Shown: positions 33,487 to 42,358 of the stretch, piece after piece
Layout of the letters: every line of letters starts with the position of its first letter
How positions within the stretch are numbered: the first letter of the stretch is position 1
Assembly (NCBI GenBank): GCA_049840815.1
Contig: JASGJI010000017.1
Span: 310,001-374,000, forward strand
Reading direction: 5' to 3'
Length of the DNA: 64,000 nt
DNA from: JASGDN01 sp049840815
GTDB taxonomy: Bacteria > Chloroflexota > Chloroflexia > Thermomicrobiales > UBA6265
Made by a program: the position numbers and the translations under genes
The notes under the pieces: generated by a model
The model's database searches: none
The model's input: only the letters and a program-made list of their open reading frames with translations
Told to the model about the DNA's origin: nothing

Positions 33487-34434
33487 ATGGACCATTCCAG
33501 CTGCGCTCCCGCGCGAACCCCGTCGCATCCAGACTCCCAGCCGGTGGATCCGAACACCGCGTCCTCGACGGTGCTCCTCTCAATTCCATCCGTGATCGTG
33601 CCCGGCGGATCGTTCCTGATGGGCAACCCCCGCAATGACGGGTACGCCGCCGATGGCGAAGGGCCGGTTCACGAGGTCCTGCTCGATCCCTTCACCATCG
33701 CGATCGCCACGGTCACGGTCCGCCAGTTCGCGGCCTTCGTTGATGCGACCGGGTATCGGACAACGGCCGAGCGGGATGGCTGGTCGTTCGTCTTCGCGGG
33801 GCTGCTTCCCCACGATTTCCCGCCAACGCGCGGCGTCGCCGCGGCGCCATGGTGGCGACAGGTCTTCGGGGCGGATTGGCGGCATCCGGAAGGCCCGCAA
33901 TCGGACGCCTCGCGATGGCAGGATCATCCGGTCGTGCATGTCTCCTGGGACGATGCCGAGGCGTTCTGCGCGTGGGCGGGGGCGCGGCTCCCCACCGAGG
34001 CGGAATGGGAGTTCGCGGCGCGGGGAGGCACGCAGGGCACGCCCTTCTGGTGGGGAACCGACCTCATTCCAAAGGGCAAGCATGCGATGAACGTCTGGCA
34101 GGGGCAGTTTCCCCGAAAGAACACCGCCGCCGATGGCTATCCAGGAACCGCGCCTGTCGATGCCTACGCGCCGAATCCGTATGGCCTGTACAACGTCACC
34201 GGGAACGTCTGGGAGTGGTGCGCGGACTGGTTCTCGCCAACGTACTACGCCGAATCCCCGCGTGAGTGCCCGCAGGGACCGGCCACCGGGACGGCACGGG
34301 TGATGCGCGGTGGCTCCTATCTCTGCCATCGGTCGTATTGCAACCGGTATCGCGTCGATTCGCGCAGCGCGAACACGCCGGACAGTACCGCTGGGAACAT
34401 CGGGTTCCGGGTGGTGGGTGCGGTTCGGGAGTAG
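33487..34434 (+). CDS. Formylglycine-generating enzyme family protein
   Basis: A 315-residue SUMF1/FGE-type protein that likely oxidises a Cys in a target sulfatase to formylglycine. The fold markers are GGSFLMGNPRNDGYAADGE near the N-terminus, HPVVHVSWDDAEAFCAWAG, RLPTEAEWEFAARGG, NVTGNVWEWCADW and the C-terminal MRGGSYLCHRSYCNRYRV. The two Cys in CHRSYC (about 280 and 285) are the copper-binding catalytic pair of true FGEs, which sulfur-oxygenase relatives such as EgtB lack. GGAA lies eight bases before ATG 33487; ATG 33448 is the alternative. No sulfatase is in the window. Convergent with the esterase gene. Confidence 0.85.
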   Translation: MDHSSCAPARTPSHPDSQPVDPNTASSTVLLSIPSVIVPGGSFLMGNPRNDGYAADGEGPVHEVLLDPFTIAIATVTVRQFAAFVDATGYRTTAERDGWSFVFAGLLPHDFPPTRGVAAAPWWRQVFGADWRHPEGPQSDASRWQDHPVVHVSWDDAEAFCAWAGARLPTEAEWEFAARGGTQGTPFWWGTDLIPKGKHAMNVWQGQFPRKNTAADGYPGTAPVDAYAPNPYGLYNVTGNVWEWCADWFSPTYYAESPRECPQGPATGTARVMRGGSYLCHRSYCNRYRVDSRSANTPDSTAGNIGFRVVGAVRE

Positions 34435-34437
34435 ATC

Positions 34438-35292
34438 CTACGCGGGCGGCACCGGTCCGAGGTGGCGGATGAAGAAGGCCGTCACCTCGTGCTTTGTCTC
34501 GTAGGGATCGGGGAGGTCCGGCATCAGGTGGTTCCCTGCTTCGTGCCCGACGCCCGGCATGGCGAGCAACGCGGCGTCATTGCCTTCGGTCTGGGTTGCC
34601 GCGAGCAGGCGCTCGGCCTGGGCGAATGGCACCACGGTATCCGCCGTCCCGTGCAGGATCAGCATTGGCGCGTCGCCGGATTCAGTCAACGCTGCCGGAC
34701 TCGCCAGCCGGGCAAGGTGAGGGACGCGACGGGGCAGCTCGCCGAGCAGACGGGTGACGGGGCCGAACTCCTCATCGCTGACGGGCGTGCCATCGAGGTG
34801 GTGCCATTGCACGGTGAAATCAGTCGGCGGGCAGATCGGGACCGCGCACTGTACGCGAGAAGAGATGCCCGGCGTGCCGCTCTCGCCTTCCAGTTCCGGG
34901 TAATCGCCGTTGAGCGCGGCCATCGCGGTGAGGTGGCCACCTGCCGACGCGCCCCAGATGCCGATCCGGTCCGGATCGACGTTCAGCGTGGCGGCGTTCG
35001 CACGGACGTAGCGGATGGCCGCCTTCACATCGTGGATCTGGGCTGGCCAGCGGGCGACCTGACTCAACCGGTAGCTGATGGTGGCTGTGAAGAATCCGCG
35101 TTTCGCGAGCAGCATCGAGAAGAGGAGTCCGGATTCACGATCTCCTGCCTCCCATCCGCCACCGTGTACGAAGATGACGGCAGGACGGGGTGTCTCCGCA
35201 GCACGGGAAGAGACGAGGGTGTCCATCAGCAGGGGAATGCCGCCGCCTTCGCCATACCGGACGCCGGTTTCGAGCAGGAATTGCGTCGTCAT
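34438..35292 (-). CDS. Alpha/beta hydrolase, carboxylesterase-like
   Basis: A 284-residue alpha/beta hydrolase of the BD-FAE/esterase-lipase group. The oxyanion motif HGGGWEAGD lies near residue 44, the nucleophile elbow is GASAGGHL (Ser about 116), and the acid and base are likely Asp in LHGTADTVVPF and His in GVGHEAGNH near the C-terminus. No signal peptide. The substrate is probably an ester of a small molecule. The gene ends three bases from the convergent FGE gene. Confidence 0.85.
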   Translation of the reverse strand: MTTQFLLETGVRYGEGGGIPLLMDTLVSSRAAETPRPAVIFVHGGGWEAGDRESGLLFSMLLAKRGFFTATISYRLSQVARWPAQIHDVKAAIRYVRANAATLNVDPDRIGIWGASAGGHLTAMAALNGDYPELEGESGTPGISSRVQCAVPICPPTDFTVQWHHLDGTPVSDEEFGPVTRLLGELPRRVPHLARLASPAALTESGDAPMLILHGTADTVVPFAQAERLLAATQTEGNDAALLAMPGVGHEAGNHLMPDLPDPYETKHEVTAFFIRHLGPVPPA

Positions 35293-35333
35293 CAGGGCAT
35301 CTCCCGTCGCGAATCAGTGTGGAGCAATTGTGC

Positions 35334-35804
35334 ATGGACCAAGCGTCTACGCAGGATACGATGACGACGCGACGGAAGGCCTTCGCCTACATCGTCCATA
35401 GAGGGCGGATCGTGTTGCTGCATCACCCCGACCATCCGGAGGCGGGGATTCAGGTCCCGGCGGGCACGATGGAGGATGGGGAGACTCCGGAGGATGCGGT
35501 CCTGCGGGAGGCGTTCGAGGAGACGGGTCTCGTCGGCCTGCGGATCGTGCGTTTCCTGGGGCGGGCGCGAATCGACCTTCGTCCCTTCGGCAAGGCGGAA
35601 TGGCATGATCGCTGGTTCTTCCAGCTCGCCCTCGATGACGACCCGGATGCGGCGCACGCGGAGACCTGGGAGCGCATGGAGCACGATCCGTTCGATGGTG
35701 GGCCTCCCATCCGGTTCCTGCTGCGCTGGACCCCGCTCGATGCCGTGCCGCCGCTGATCGGTGGGCACGATCGCTTTCTCGGGGAGATCGTGCGCGATCA
35801 ATGA
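35334..35804 (+). CDS. Nudix hydrolase
   Basis: A 156-residue Nudix protein with a complete Nudix box (GTMEDGETPEDAVLREAFEE followed by TGL, matching GX5EX7REUXEEXGU) around residues 43-65. It hydrolyses a nucleoside diphosphate linked to another group; the N-terminal RKAFAYIVHRGRIVLLHH and the trailing WTPLDAVPPLIGGHD do not define the substrate. ATG 35334 is chosen as the domain begins there, although the frame is open from 35190. It is divergent from the esterase, the starts being about 40 bases apart. Confidence 0.85.
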   Translation: MDQASTQDTMTTRRKAFAYIVHRGRIVLLHHPDHPEAGIQVPAGTMEDGETPEDAVLREAFEETGLVGLRIVRFLGRARIDLRPFGKAEWHDRWFFQLALDDDPDAAHAETWERMEHDPFDGGPPIRFLLRWTPLDAVPPLIGGHDRFLGEIVRDQ

Positions 35805-35894
35805 GTGGACCGCCTCGATAGCACGGTCGGACCACTCCGTGGGGGATCCCCTCGCTGCTCCAAGATGAATCCCTGTTGAGGGCGGCTATCGCTT

Positions 35895-35981
35895 CGAACG
35901 TGGCCCTAACCCGACACGAGGCTAGGGTTTCGGCGAACCAGCGGTCCGGGGCTGCTTCCCTGTTGGCCAGAGCCACGTTCG
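35895..35981. repeat. Structured inverted-repeat region between convergent genes
   Basis: CGAACGTGGC (35895-35904) and its exact complement (35972-35981) form an outer stem; inside, CCCTA and TAGGG can pair as a second hairpin. It lies between the Nudix gene and the convergent SDR gene and could be a bidirectional terminator or a small repeat element. Confidence 0.35.
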
Positions 35982-35994
35982 GCGAGAGCGTCCG

Positions 35995-36840
35995 CTAATG
36001 GTTCTGCGACGGAAGCTCGTCGGGCGGGAAGTAGCGCTGCTTCTTCGGGCGTGACTCGCGGCCGCCGGAGAGATCTTCGCTGAAGGGATAATTCCCCGCC
36101 ATCAGGCCGCCATCGACATTCAGCGTCTCCCCGGAAATCCAGCTCGCCTGATCGGAGCAGAGGAACCACGCGGCATTCGCGATGTCCTCCGGCGCTCCGG
36201 CGCGACCCAGTGGATACCACTGCACCAGATTGTCGAAGGCGTGAGGATCGGTCTTCAGCTGTTCGTCCCAGATGGGGGTCTTGACGGAGCCGGGGCAGAT
36301 ACAGTTGGCGCGAATGCCGTCCCGCCCGTAGCGCACGGCCACGTTCTGCGTCAGGTTGATCAGGGCGGCCTTCGCGGCGCTGTAGGCGTGTTCGCCGATG
36401 CCATAGAGTCCGTTGACCGAGGAGATCGTGAGAACCACCCCCTCGCCGCGGGCGATCATGCCGGGCAGGATGGCCTGGAGGCAGTGATAGGCACCCTTGA
36501 CGATGATGTCGAAGTTTCGATCCCACCGCGCTTCCTCCGTGGTCAGGATCTCCAGCCCATCGGAGAGCCCCGCGTTGGAAACTAGGATGTCCACCTGCCC
36601 AAACCGCGCGATGGCGGCGTCCACGGCAGCGCGTACATCGTCGCCCTTGCGGACATCGGCTTGTACGGCCATCGCCTCGTAGCCCTTCACCTCCAGTTGG
36701 GCGACGGTCTCCTCCGCCCCTGCGAGGTTCCAGTCGGCGATCGCAACGCGCACGCCTTCCGCCGCGAAGCGATGCGCGATCGCCCGCCCGATGCCGGAAC
36801 CACCCCCGGTAATGAACGCAACCCGTCCCCGTTCGCTCAT
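35995..36840 (-). CDS. Short-chain dehydrogenase/reductase
   Basis: A 281-residue classical SDR. The cofactor motif is FITGGGSGIGRAIA (about 9-22), DWN at the end of the second strand suggests NAD(H), and NAG (about 89-92) plus the catalytic YSAAK (Tyr about 156, Lys about 160) are present, with an upstream Ser in LTISSVNG. The C-terminus has ASWISGETLNVDGG typical of the glucose-dehydrogenase/FabG-like group and an extra Pro/Lys-rich tail. The substrate is unknown. Single gene on the minus strand. Confidence 0.88.
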   Translation of the reverse strand: MSERGRVAFITGGGSGIGRAIAHRFAAEGVRVAIADWNLAGAEETVAQLEVKGYEAMAVQADVRKGDDVRAAVDAAIARFGQVDILVSNAGLSDGLEILTTEEARWDRNFDIIVKGAYHCLQAILPGMIARGEGVVLTISSVNGLYGIGEHAYSAAKAALINLTQNVAVRYGRDGIRANCICPGSVKTPIWDEQLKTDPHAFDNLVQWYPLGRAGAPEDIANAAWFLCSDQASWISGETLNVDGGLMAGNYPFSEDLSGGRESRPKKQRYFPPDELPSQNH

Positions 36841-37026
36841 CGATTCCTGCCTGTCTGTGGTGATGGTGATTGAGCCGTCGGTGCGTCGCCTGGAGTTGTC
36901 CTCCGGCGTCCTTGCCGAATATGGCCCGCACTATCGCATCCGGGCTGGCCGTGGTCCAGAGGGCACCACAGACCCGGCCCATTACTGAGCCGGGTGTGCC
37001 GATGGCTGAGAATGACGGAGCGGACG

Positions 37027-37401
37027 CTACTCGCTTTCGAGGGGATCGCGTTCCCAGCCGCGATGCAACGCCTCGTCCTTGGAGACGGAGAGCGTCACAT
37101 CGTCGCCGCGGTGGCCGATGATCGCCGAGGTCGGGATGTAGAGGTCGCTCGGATTGAAGAACCCGACCTCCACCACGATGTGTCCCGGCTGCTGATCGAC
37201 GATCTCGCCGATCTTGTGGCCACAGGCCCCGATCACGTCGTTGCCGGGTTCGGGGGACCACGGGCAGGCGAGAGCGGAGGAATCCAGTGTCTCGCGGTCG
37301 GCGGAGATGGTCTCGCTCAGCGGCGCATCGTCGATGCGCTTCTCCGGATGCTGGGGCATGGCGGAATCGGACGGGTCGGCTGGGGGTGGGATGTTTGGCA
37401 T
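37027..37401 (-). CDS. PRC-barrel-like (DUF2171-type) protein
   Basis: A 124-residue protein. The first half is polar and Pro-rich, and the C-terminal 70 residues, with IGACGHKIGEIVDQQPGHIVVEVGFFNPSDLYIPTSAI split over strands, look like the PRC-barrel/DUF2171 fold, in which a short beta-barrel mediates RNA or protein contacts. ATG 37401 is used because the frame upstream (open to 37479) does not resemble the fold. No operon partner is evident. Confidence 0.62.
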   Translation of the reverse strand: MPNIPPPADPSDSAMPQHPEKRIDDAPLSETISADRETLDSSALACPWSPEPGNDVIGACGHKIGEIVDQQPGHIVVEVGFFNPSDLYIPTSAIIGHRGDDVTLSVSKDEALHRGWERDPLESE

Positions 37402-37640
37402 GACGGTGATTTCCCGGTGTGGGCCGGGATACTCCTGTCCGTGGTCGTGGAACGACGCATCGCGCTCGGCGCGCGGCACTGCACGACTCCGTGCAGTGGC
37501 CGTGGACGTTCGGCTGGTGCAGCCGCGAATTCTGCCACACGTACCCCGTTCGCGTCACGCAAACCGTGCGTACGAACTGGCCATGTCGGGGCAGCTTTTC
37601 GTCCTGCCACCCCTCCCGTGCCGCCATGACGACGCAGAGA

Positions 37641-38873
37641 TCAGGCCCCGCGCAGCCGCGTGTATGGGAGGAATGGTGCCTCCCCGAGCAGTGGCAGCGC
37701 CCATTCCCGGAAGGGACGGTTCCCCTCCACGTTCGCGGTCTCCTGCCACGCCTCCGGGAGTCTGCGCACCTGGTTCGCGATGCCCTGAACCGGGACGGTC
37801 GTCACCGTGGCAGCGTAAGGGGCCGAACTGGTTCGCTGGAGCGCGGTCATCCGGGCCGTCTCCCCACGCAGGAGGGCGGCGACCGCCTCCTGACCCAGGT
37901 CCCACGCCATCGCAAGATCGACTGGCGAGGCGAGCGCCATCGCCATGCGCAGGGCGCTGCCCGGCTTCTCGAAGCGGGCGCGGATGTCCAGATGGGAGCG
38001 GGTGAGCCGCGCGAGCGCCGCGCCGGTGCTGGCGTGGTAGACGTGGCCGAAATCGTCGGTCCAGTCCGCTGCGCCGCCATCGAAGGCGACGCCATCCTGT
38101 TGCGTCAGTGTCTCCGGCACGACGACGACGGACCAGCCGCGCCGCGCGAGGTCATCCTGCACGTCGGCGATCACCACCTCGGCCGATTCCGGCTTCTTCT
38201 CTGGCAGCAGGATGCGCGGGGCGAGGTCCGCCGCGATCTCCTCATCGGAGAAGCCGAGGCCACCCGCCGCCGCGACCCACCCGGCATCGCGCCCTGCAAC
38301 CTCGATGAATTTCACCGGGTAGAGCTCCGCGCTGGAGAGGGTGTCCCACGTCGCGTCGCGAACGTAGGTGGCGATCGCCTTCGCCATCGAGGGGTAGCCG
38401 GGGCAGAAGTCGGTCTCCAGCAGGTCGTTATCGACCGTCTTCGGGACGGCGATGACCTGCAATGCCTGCTTGCGGGCGGCGGCGTGGGCGGCCAGCCGAT
38501 GCGCGGTGTCCGCCGAATCGTTGCCGCCGATGTAGACCATCGCCGTGATCCCGTGCGCGGCCAGGAGATCGAGCGCCGGGTCCAACTCGGCTTCCGTCAG
38601 CTTGCGGCGGCTGGTCCCCAATGCGGAGGACGGCGTGCGACGAAGGCCGTCGAGGGTTGCGGCGTCGAGGCCAGTGAGATCCATGAAGTCCGCGCCCATC
38701 AGGCCGTTCGCGCCGTGGAGCATGCCGAGGATACGGGGGAACGCCCCCGATGCCTGCGCGGCAGCGATGACTCCGGCGAGGCTGGCATTGATGGCGGCGG
38801 TCGCGCCACCGGACTGCCCGATCAGGAGGGTCGGGCCGGCGGAGATCGGCGTGAGGGTCATGGGGTGGATCAT
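37641..38873 (-). CDS. Phosphofructokinase, probably pyrophosphate-dependent
   Basis: A 410-residue PfkA-superfamily protein that phosphorylates fructose 6-phosphate in glycolysis. The N-terminal glycine-rich loop is GQSGGATAAINASLAG. The nucleotide/PPi site reads YIGGNDSADTAHRLA where ATP enzymes have GGDGS, and the catalytic block is VPKTVDNDLLETDFCPGYPS with Lys in place of the Gly of the ATP-type GTIDND. Both changes point to PPi as phosphoryl donor, which makes the step reversible. The start ATG overlaps the stop of the regulator gene (ATGA), so the two are coupled. Confidence 0.8.
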   Translation of the reverse strand: MIHPMTLTPISAGPTLLIGQSGGATAAINASLAGVIAAAQASGAFPRILGMLHGANGLMGADFMDLTGLDAATLDGLRRTPSSALGTSRRKLTEAELDPALDLLAAHGITAMVYIGGNDSADTAHRLAAHAAARKQALQVIAVPKTVDNDLLETDFCPGYPSMAKAIATYVRDATWDTLSSAELYPVKFIEVAGRDAGWVAAAGGLGFSDEEIAADLAPRILLPEKKPESAEVVIADVQDDLARRGWSVVVVPETLTQQDGVAFDGGAADWTDDFGHVYHASTGAALARLTRSHLDIRARFEKPGSALRMAMALASPVDLAMAWDLGQEAVAALLRGETARMTALQRTSSAPYAATVTTVPVQGIANQVRRLPEAWQETANVEGNRPFREWALPLLGEAPFLPYTRLRGA

Positions 38874-39532
38874 CCTTCCTCGGAGAGGCGTTTCAGGGGG
38901 ATGCCGGGGAGGTCGAGCAGGCGGGTGACGAGCGGATCGCGCTCGTCCATGCGAGCGGACCATTGGTCGGCCCGGAAGAAGGCGACGTCGAGGGCGTCCG
39001 GTTCGATGTCGAGCAGGCGAGCGATGCGGGTTTGCGCGGCAGCGAGCAGATCGAGCGAGATGTCGCCGACCAGCACGAGGGTGGCCTCACCGACGGATGG
39101 TCCGCGATAGCGCAGGGAGGCTTCCCGGAGTGCGTCGTCCGTGCCGCTGTCACCAGTCAGGTCGCTCAACGCGGCGCTGGCGAGCGCCGGAAATCCCCAT
39201 GCTGCGTAGACCAGGTGAATCAGTGGCTCGGTTGGCGGGAATGCGCGGTCCAACGTGTAGCGGCGGGATCCATGCACGGGTCTGCCCGCCAGCACGCCGA
39301 GTCCCTCCAGCTTGTAGCACTCATGCTGAACGCTGCTGATGGCCATTCCCACGCCGCGCGCAATCTCGGTGAGCGACCATGCGGCATCCTGCCGGGCGAC
39401 GAGCCAGGTGAGGACGGCGGCACGCACCTTCGACGAGAGCACCCCGGCGAGCATCGCCGCCGGGTCCTTCGGTCCGGGAGGAGGGGTCGGATCGGGCTTC
39501 TTCGCGGCGGTGGGGCGGGCGTTTGTCGCCAA
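38870..39532 (-). CDS. Winged-helix regulator with nucleotidyltransferase-like domain
   Basis: A 220-residue protein. Residues about 25-100 form a winged helix: LSSKVRAAVLTWLVARQDAA, SLTEIARGVGMAISSVQHECYKLEGLGVL, and a wing with SRRYTL. The C-terminal half (PSVGEATLVLVGDISLDLLAAA to LLDLPGIP) resembles a degenerate MNT-type nucleotidyltransferase, a pairing known from ArsR/MarR-like regulators. The gene overlaps the phosphofructokinase start and probably controls that gene. Upstream is a pyrimidine-rich gap. Confidence 0.7.
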   Translation of the reverse strand: MATNARPTAAKKPDPTPPPGPKDPAAMLAGVLSSKVRAAVLTWLVARQDAAWSLTEIARGVGMAISSVQHECYKLEGLGVLAGRPVHGSRRYTLDRAFPPTEPLIHLVYAAWGFPALASAALSDLTGDSGTDDALREASLRYRGPSVGEATLVLVGDISLDLLAAAQTRIARLLDIEPDALDVAFFRADQWSARMDERDPLVTRLLDLPGIPLKRLSEEG

Positions 39533-39859
39533 GGGTGAAAGGACCTCGCTGGATGGATGGGAGGATCGCCGGGATCGGCGGTTGGCACGAGCATCCTAGC
39601 ATGGGAGGCGCGACGAGAGATGAGAGAGGAGTGAGAGACGGGAAGAAAGAGAAACGGGAGGCATCACGCCGATCCCTCGTTCGGAAACGCTTCCGATGCA
39701 GGCCGCGCACGGTGGCCCCCGAACGCGCGGCTATTCCGTCATCCCTCTTTTCTCTCGTCTCGTTCCTGTCGTCTCACTTCTCCCCCCTCTCCCCTCGTCG
39801 GGGATGGAGTTTTGCCCTGTTTTCCCCTACCATGAGGGTGCGGGACTGTATGGTTTGAC
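39533..39859. other. Intergenic region with pyrimidine-rich tract
   Basis: A 327-bp gap between two divergent genes. Its right part (about 39737-39800) is strongly C/T-rich on the plus strand (CTTTTCTCTCGTCTCGTTCC) and ends with CCCC, TCGTC, GGGG and then GGAGTTTTG, a weak hairpin plus T-tract. It loosely recalls the small RNA candidates at 29450 and 33285. A small hairpin CGGAA/TTCCG is at about 39682-39695. No gene is recognised. Confidence 0.4.
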
Positions 39860-41395
39860 GTGTCGCCGCATCAGGCGGAGCGTGACCCCGGAGACGGGAG
39901 ATGTCGCGTCCGGTCGTTCCCAGGTCTGGAGGACCAGATTAGTACCACGGTGGGGTTGCTGGCCGTCTTCGCGCTTGTGCTCGCGAACGGCTTTTTTGTG
40001 GCAACCGAGTTCGCGCTTGTTTCCGTTCGACGCACTCGCATCCAGCAGCTCGCCGCCGAAGGCGATCCTCGCGCCCCGAGTGTGCTCGACCTCCTCTCCC
40101 ATCTCGATACCTACATCGCCGCGACCCAACTCGGGATCACCATCTCCAGCCTCGCGCTCGGATGGATCGGTGAGCCAGCCGTCGCGACGCTGCTGCACGG
40201 CCTCTTCGAGCAATTGCCGGTTGAAGTCGGCTCGGCGACATCGCACGCCATCTCCTTCTTCATCGCGTTCTCCTTCGTCACCTCCCTCCATATCGTGATC
40301 GGTGAGCTGGCCCCCAAGAGCCTCGCCCTGCAACGCAGCGAAGCGACGGCGCTGTGGGTCGCGCGGCCGATTCACTGGTTCCTCGTCATCTTCCGGCCGG
40401 TCATCTTCTTCCTGAACTGGATCGGCAACCAGGTCGTGAAGCTGGTGGGCATCAACCCGGCCTCTGGTCACGAGCTGGTGCAATCCGCCGAGGAATTGAT
40501 GCTGGCGGTCGATGCCTCCCGCGAGGCCGGACTCGTGAACGAGACCGCCCACAATCTCGTCGGGCGGGCGTTCTCCTTCACCGACATGCAGGCCCGGCAC
40601 GTCATGGTCCCGCGCACGGAAGTGACCGCGCTGCCGGTCGATGCCACGCTGGACGACGTGATCGCCCTGTCCAACGAGACGTCGCACACACGCCTGCCAG
40701 TCTTCGAGGGCGACAGCGACCACATCATCGGCATCATCAAGATCAAGCGCCTGATGCCGCTCTTCCTCGATCGCGTCCATGCGACGGCAACGGCGGAAGC
40801 CGTCCACGAGATCGGCAACGGTCGCGCCCCGGAGGCCGGACTGGCGGCGGAGAAGATCGCCGAACGCTTCGATATCCGCGACTACATGACGGAACCGATG
40901 CTGGTGCCGGAGACGTTGCCAGCCTCCGAAGTGCTGACGCAGATGCGCGAGGGGCACGTCCAGATGGCTGTCGTGATCGACGAATACGGCGGCACGGCGG
41001 GTATCGTGACGTTGCAGGACATCGTGACGCATCTGATCGGGCGCATTCAGGAAGAGGACGACGCCGGCGAGCGCGACCGCCTCGACCCGGATGGTGTCCT
41101 TCATCTCGACGGGCTCACCAGTCTGGTGGACTTGCGCGAACGGTATGGGGTCGATCTCCAGACACCGGAGTACGATGTCGAGACGCTTGGTGGCTATGTC
41201 TTCTTCTCGCTCGGGCGGCCGGCGGTGCTCGGTGACGAGGTGACCGGACCCGACGGGCATCACCTGATCGTGGAGGGGCTGGACGGCCTGCGCGTGGCGC
41301 GGGTCCGCATCGTGGGGCCGGATGCGGAGGCGCCGGTCCTGATTGGCGCGGGAGCAGGGCGGACCGATGCCGCCAATATTCGCGAGGTGGCCTGA
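39860..41395 (+). CDS. CorC/HlyC-family (CNNM-like) membrane protein
   Basis: About 511 residues. An N-terminal DUF21 transmembrane domain (VGLLAVFALVLANGFFVATEFALVSVRR and two further spans) is followed by a CBS-domain pair (DMQARHVMVPRTEV and IRDYMTEPMLVPETL) and a C-terminal CorC_HlyC/transporter-associated domain (GGYVFFSLGRPAVLGDEV). Such proteins export divalent cations such as magnesium or modulate transporters. The start is uncertain: the frame opens at a GTG (39860) without a ribosome site, while GGAGG at 39928 lies before an in-frame ATT (39938) and a GTG (39950), which would give a normal membrane-first N-terminus. Confidence 0.85.
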   Translation: MSPHQAERDPGDGRCRVRSFPGLEDQISTTVGLLAVFALVLANGFFVATEFALVSVRRTRIQQLAAEGDPRAPSVLDLLSHLDTYIAATQLGITISSLALGWIGEPAVATLLHGLFEQLPVEVGSATSHAISFFIAFSFVTSLHIVIGELAPKSLALQRSEATALWVARPIHWFLVIFRPVIFFLNWIGNQVVKLVGINPASGHELVQSAEELMLAVDASREAGLVNETAHNLVGRAFSFTDMQARHVMVPRTEVTALPVDATLDDVIALSNETSHTRLPVFEGDSDHIIGIIKIKRLMPLFLDRVHATATAEAVHEIGNGRAPEAGLAAEKIAERFDIRDYMTEPMLVPETLPASEVLTQMREGHVQMAVVIDEYGGTAGIVTLQDIVTHLIGRIQEEDDAGERDRLDPDGVLHLDGLTSLVDLRERYGVDLQTPEYDVETLGGYVFFSLGRPAVLGDEVTGPDGHHLIVEGLDGLRVARVRIVGPDAEAPVLIGAGAGRTDAANIREVA

Positions 41396-41440
41396 GCCAC
41401 TGACGCTGCGGCCCACCCGTACGCATGAAGGACGCGATTC

Positions 41441-42118
41441 GTGACCCGAGGACGCCTGACCACGACCACGACCACTGCCACGCCTGCCACCCCGAGGAAG
41501 CGAGCGCCCAAGCTGGGGCCGGCGGAATACGCCTTGCTCGGCCTGATTGCGGTCGCCACGCGTGACGACGCGGCGAGTGGCGGGGGCGGCGTGCATGGCT
41601 ATGACCTGTCGCGGCGTTTGCAGACCGGATCGCTGGCGGAGATCATCCGGCTGGAGCCGGGCATGCTCTACCACTACCTGAAGAAGCTCGACCGCGCGGG
41701 TCTGGTCGTCACGAGCGTGGAACATCAGGTCTCGCGGCCCGACCGCCAGGATCACACGCTGACCGAAGAAGGCGACGCGATGCTCCAGGCGTGGCTGGAT
41801 GCGCCGGTGCAGGCCACCCGCGATGTGCGACTCGATTTCCTGGTGAAGCTCTGGTTCGTGCGGGAGCTCGATCCGGTGCGCGCCGTGGCGTTGGTGCGCG
41901 AGCAGCGGGCGGTGATCAAGCGCTTGCTCGGGTCGTTGCAGGAGCAACGCGCGGAGACAACTGCGGACGGCGATGCCGATGCCGCTGGACCCGACGCGGC
42001 GCACGTCGCCGCGCAGGCCGCGATCCTCCGCGACACGCTGGACCTGCGGATCGCACAGACGCAGGCGGTTCTGTCGTGGCTGAACACCCTGCCGGAGAAT
42101 GGCCAGATCGTCTCCTGA
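41441..42118 (+). CDS. PadR-family transcriptional regulator
   Basis: A 225-residue regulator starting with GTG. After a Thr/Pro-rich N-terminal arm, the PadR winged helix has AEYALLGLIA, HGYDLSRRL, EPGMLYHYLKKLDRAGLV and RQDHTLTEEGDAMLQAWL. The C-terminal helical domain (Vir_C-like) carries RDVRLDFLVKLWFV and a long coiled dimer helix. PadR repressors respond to phenolics or drugs; the ligand is unknown. It follows the CorC-like gene by 45 bases and precedes two dehydrogenase genes. Confidence 0.87.
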   Translation: MTRGRLTTTTTTATPATPRKRAPKLGPAEYALLGLIAVATRDDAASGGGGVHGYDLSRRLQTGSLAEIIRLEPGMLYHYLKKLDRAGLVVTSVEHQVSRPDRQDHTLTEEGDAMLQAWLDAPVQATRDVRLDFLVKLWFVRELDPVRAVALVREQRAVIKRLLGSLQEQRAETTADGDADAAGPDAAHVAAQAAILRDTLDLRIAQTQAVLSWLNTLPENGQIVS

Positions 42119-42358
42119 CGCGGACCGCATGCAGATCTGGTGATGACGAGGGTGGGGAGCATCGTTTCGTGGACGACGCGCGAATCTCCATCACGGCGGA
42201 GACGCTCGCCCGATCTGCGTCGTGCGTGCGCGGAGGGACGTGACGCACTGGTGCGAGGTCTTGTCGCGCGGCCCCGGTTCCCGTACCGTATCCGGTGATT
42301 CCGGGGCGGCTCTGTCGCTCCCGCCGAACAGGTTCGATTCGCACGCAGAAGGCATCCC

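Noticed and set aside
39827..42130. A 767-residue open frame antisense to the CorC/HlyC and PadR genes
   Set aside because: No recognisable fold, and it spans two well-supported plus-strand genes.
42320..42345. GGTTCGATTC resembling a tRNA T-loop
   Set aside because: No flanking stems form a cloverleaf; it lies in the short leader of the Gfo/Idh gene.
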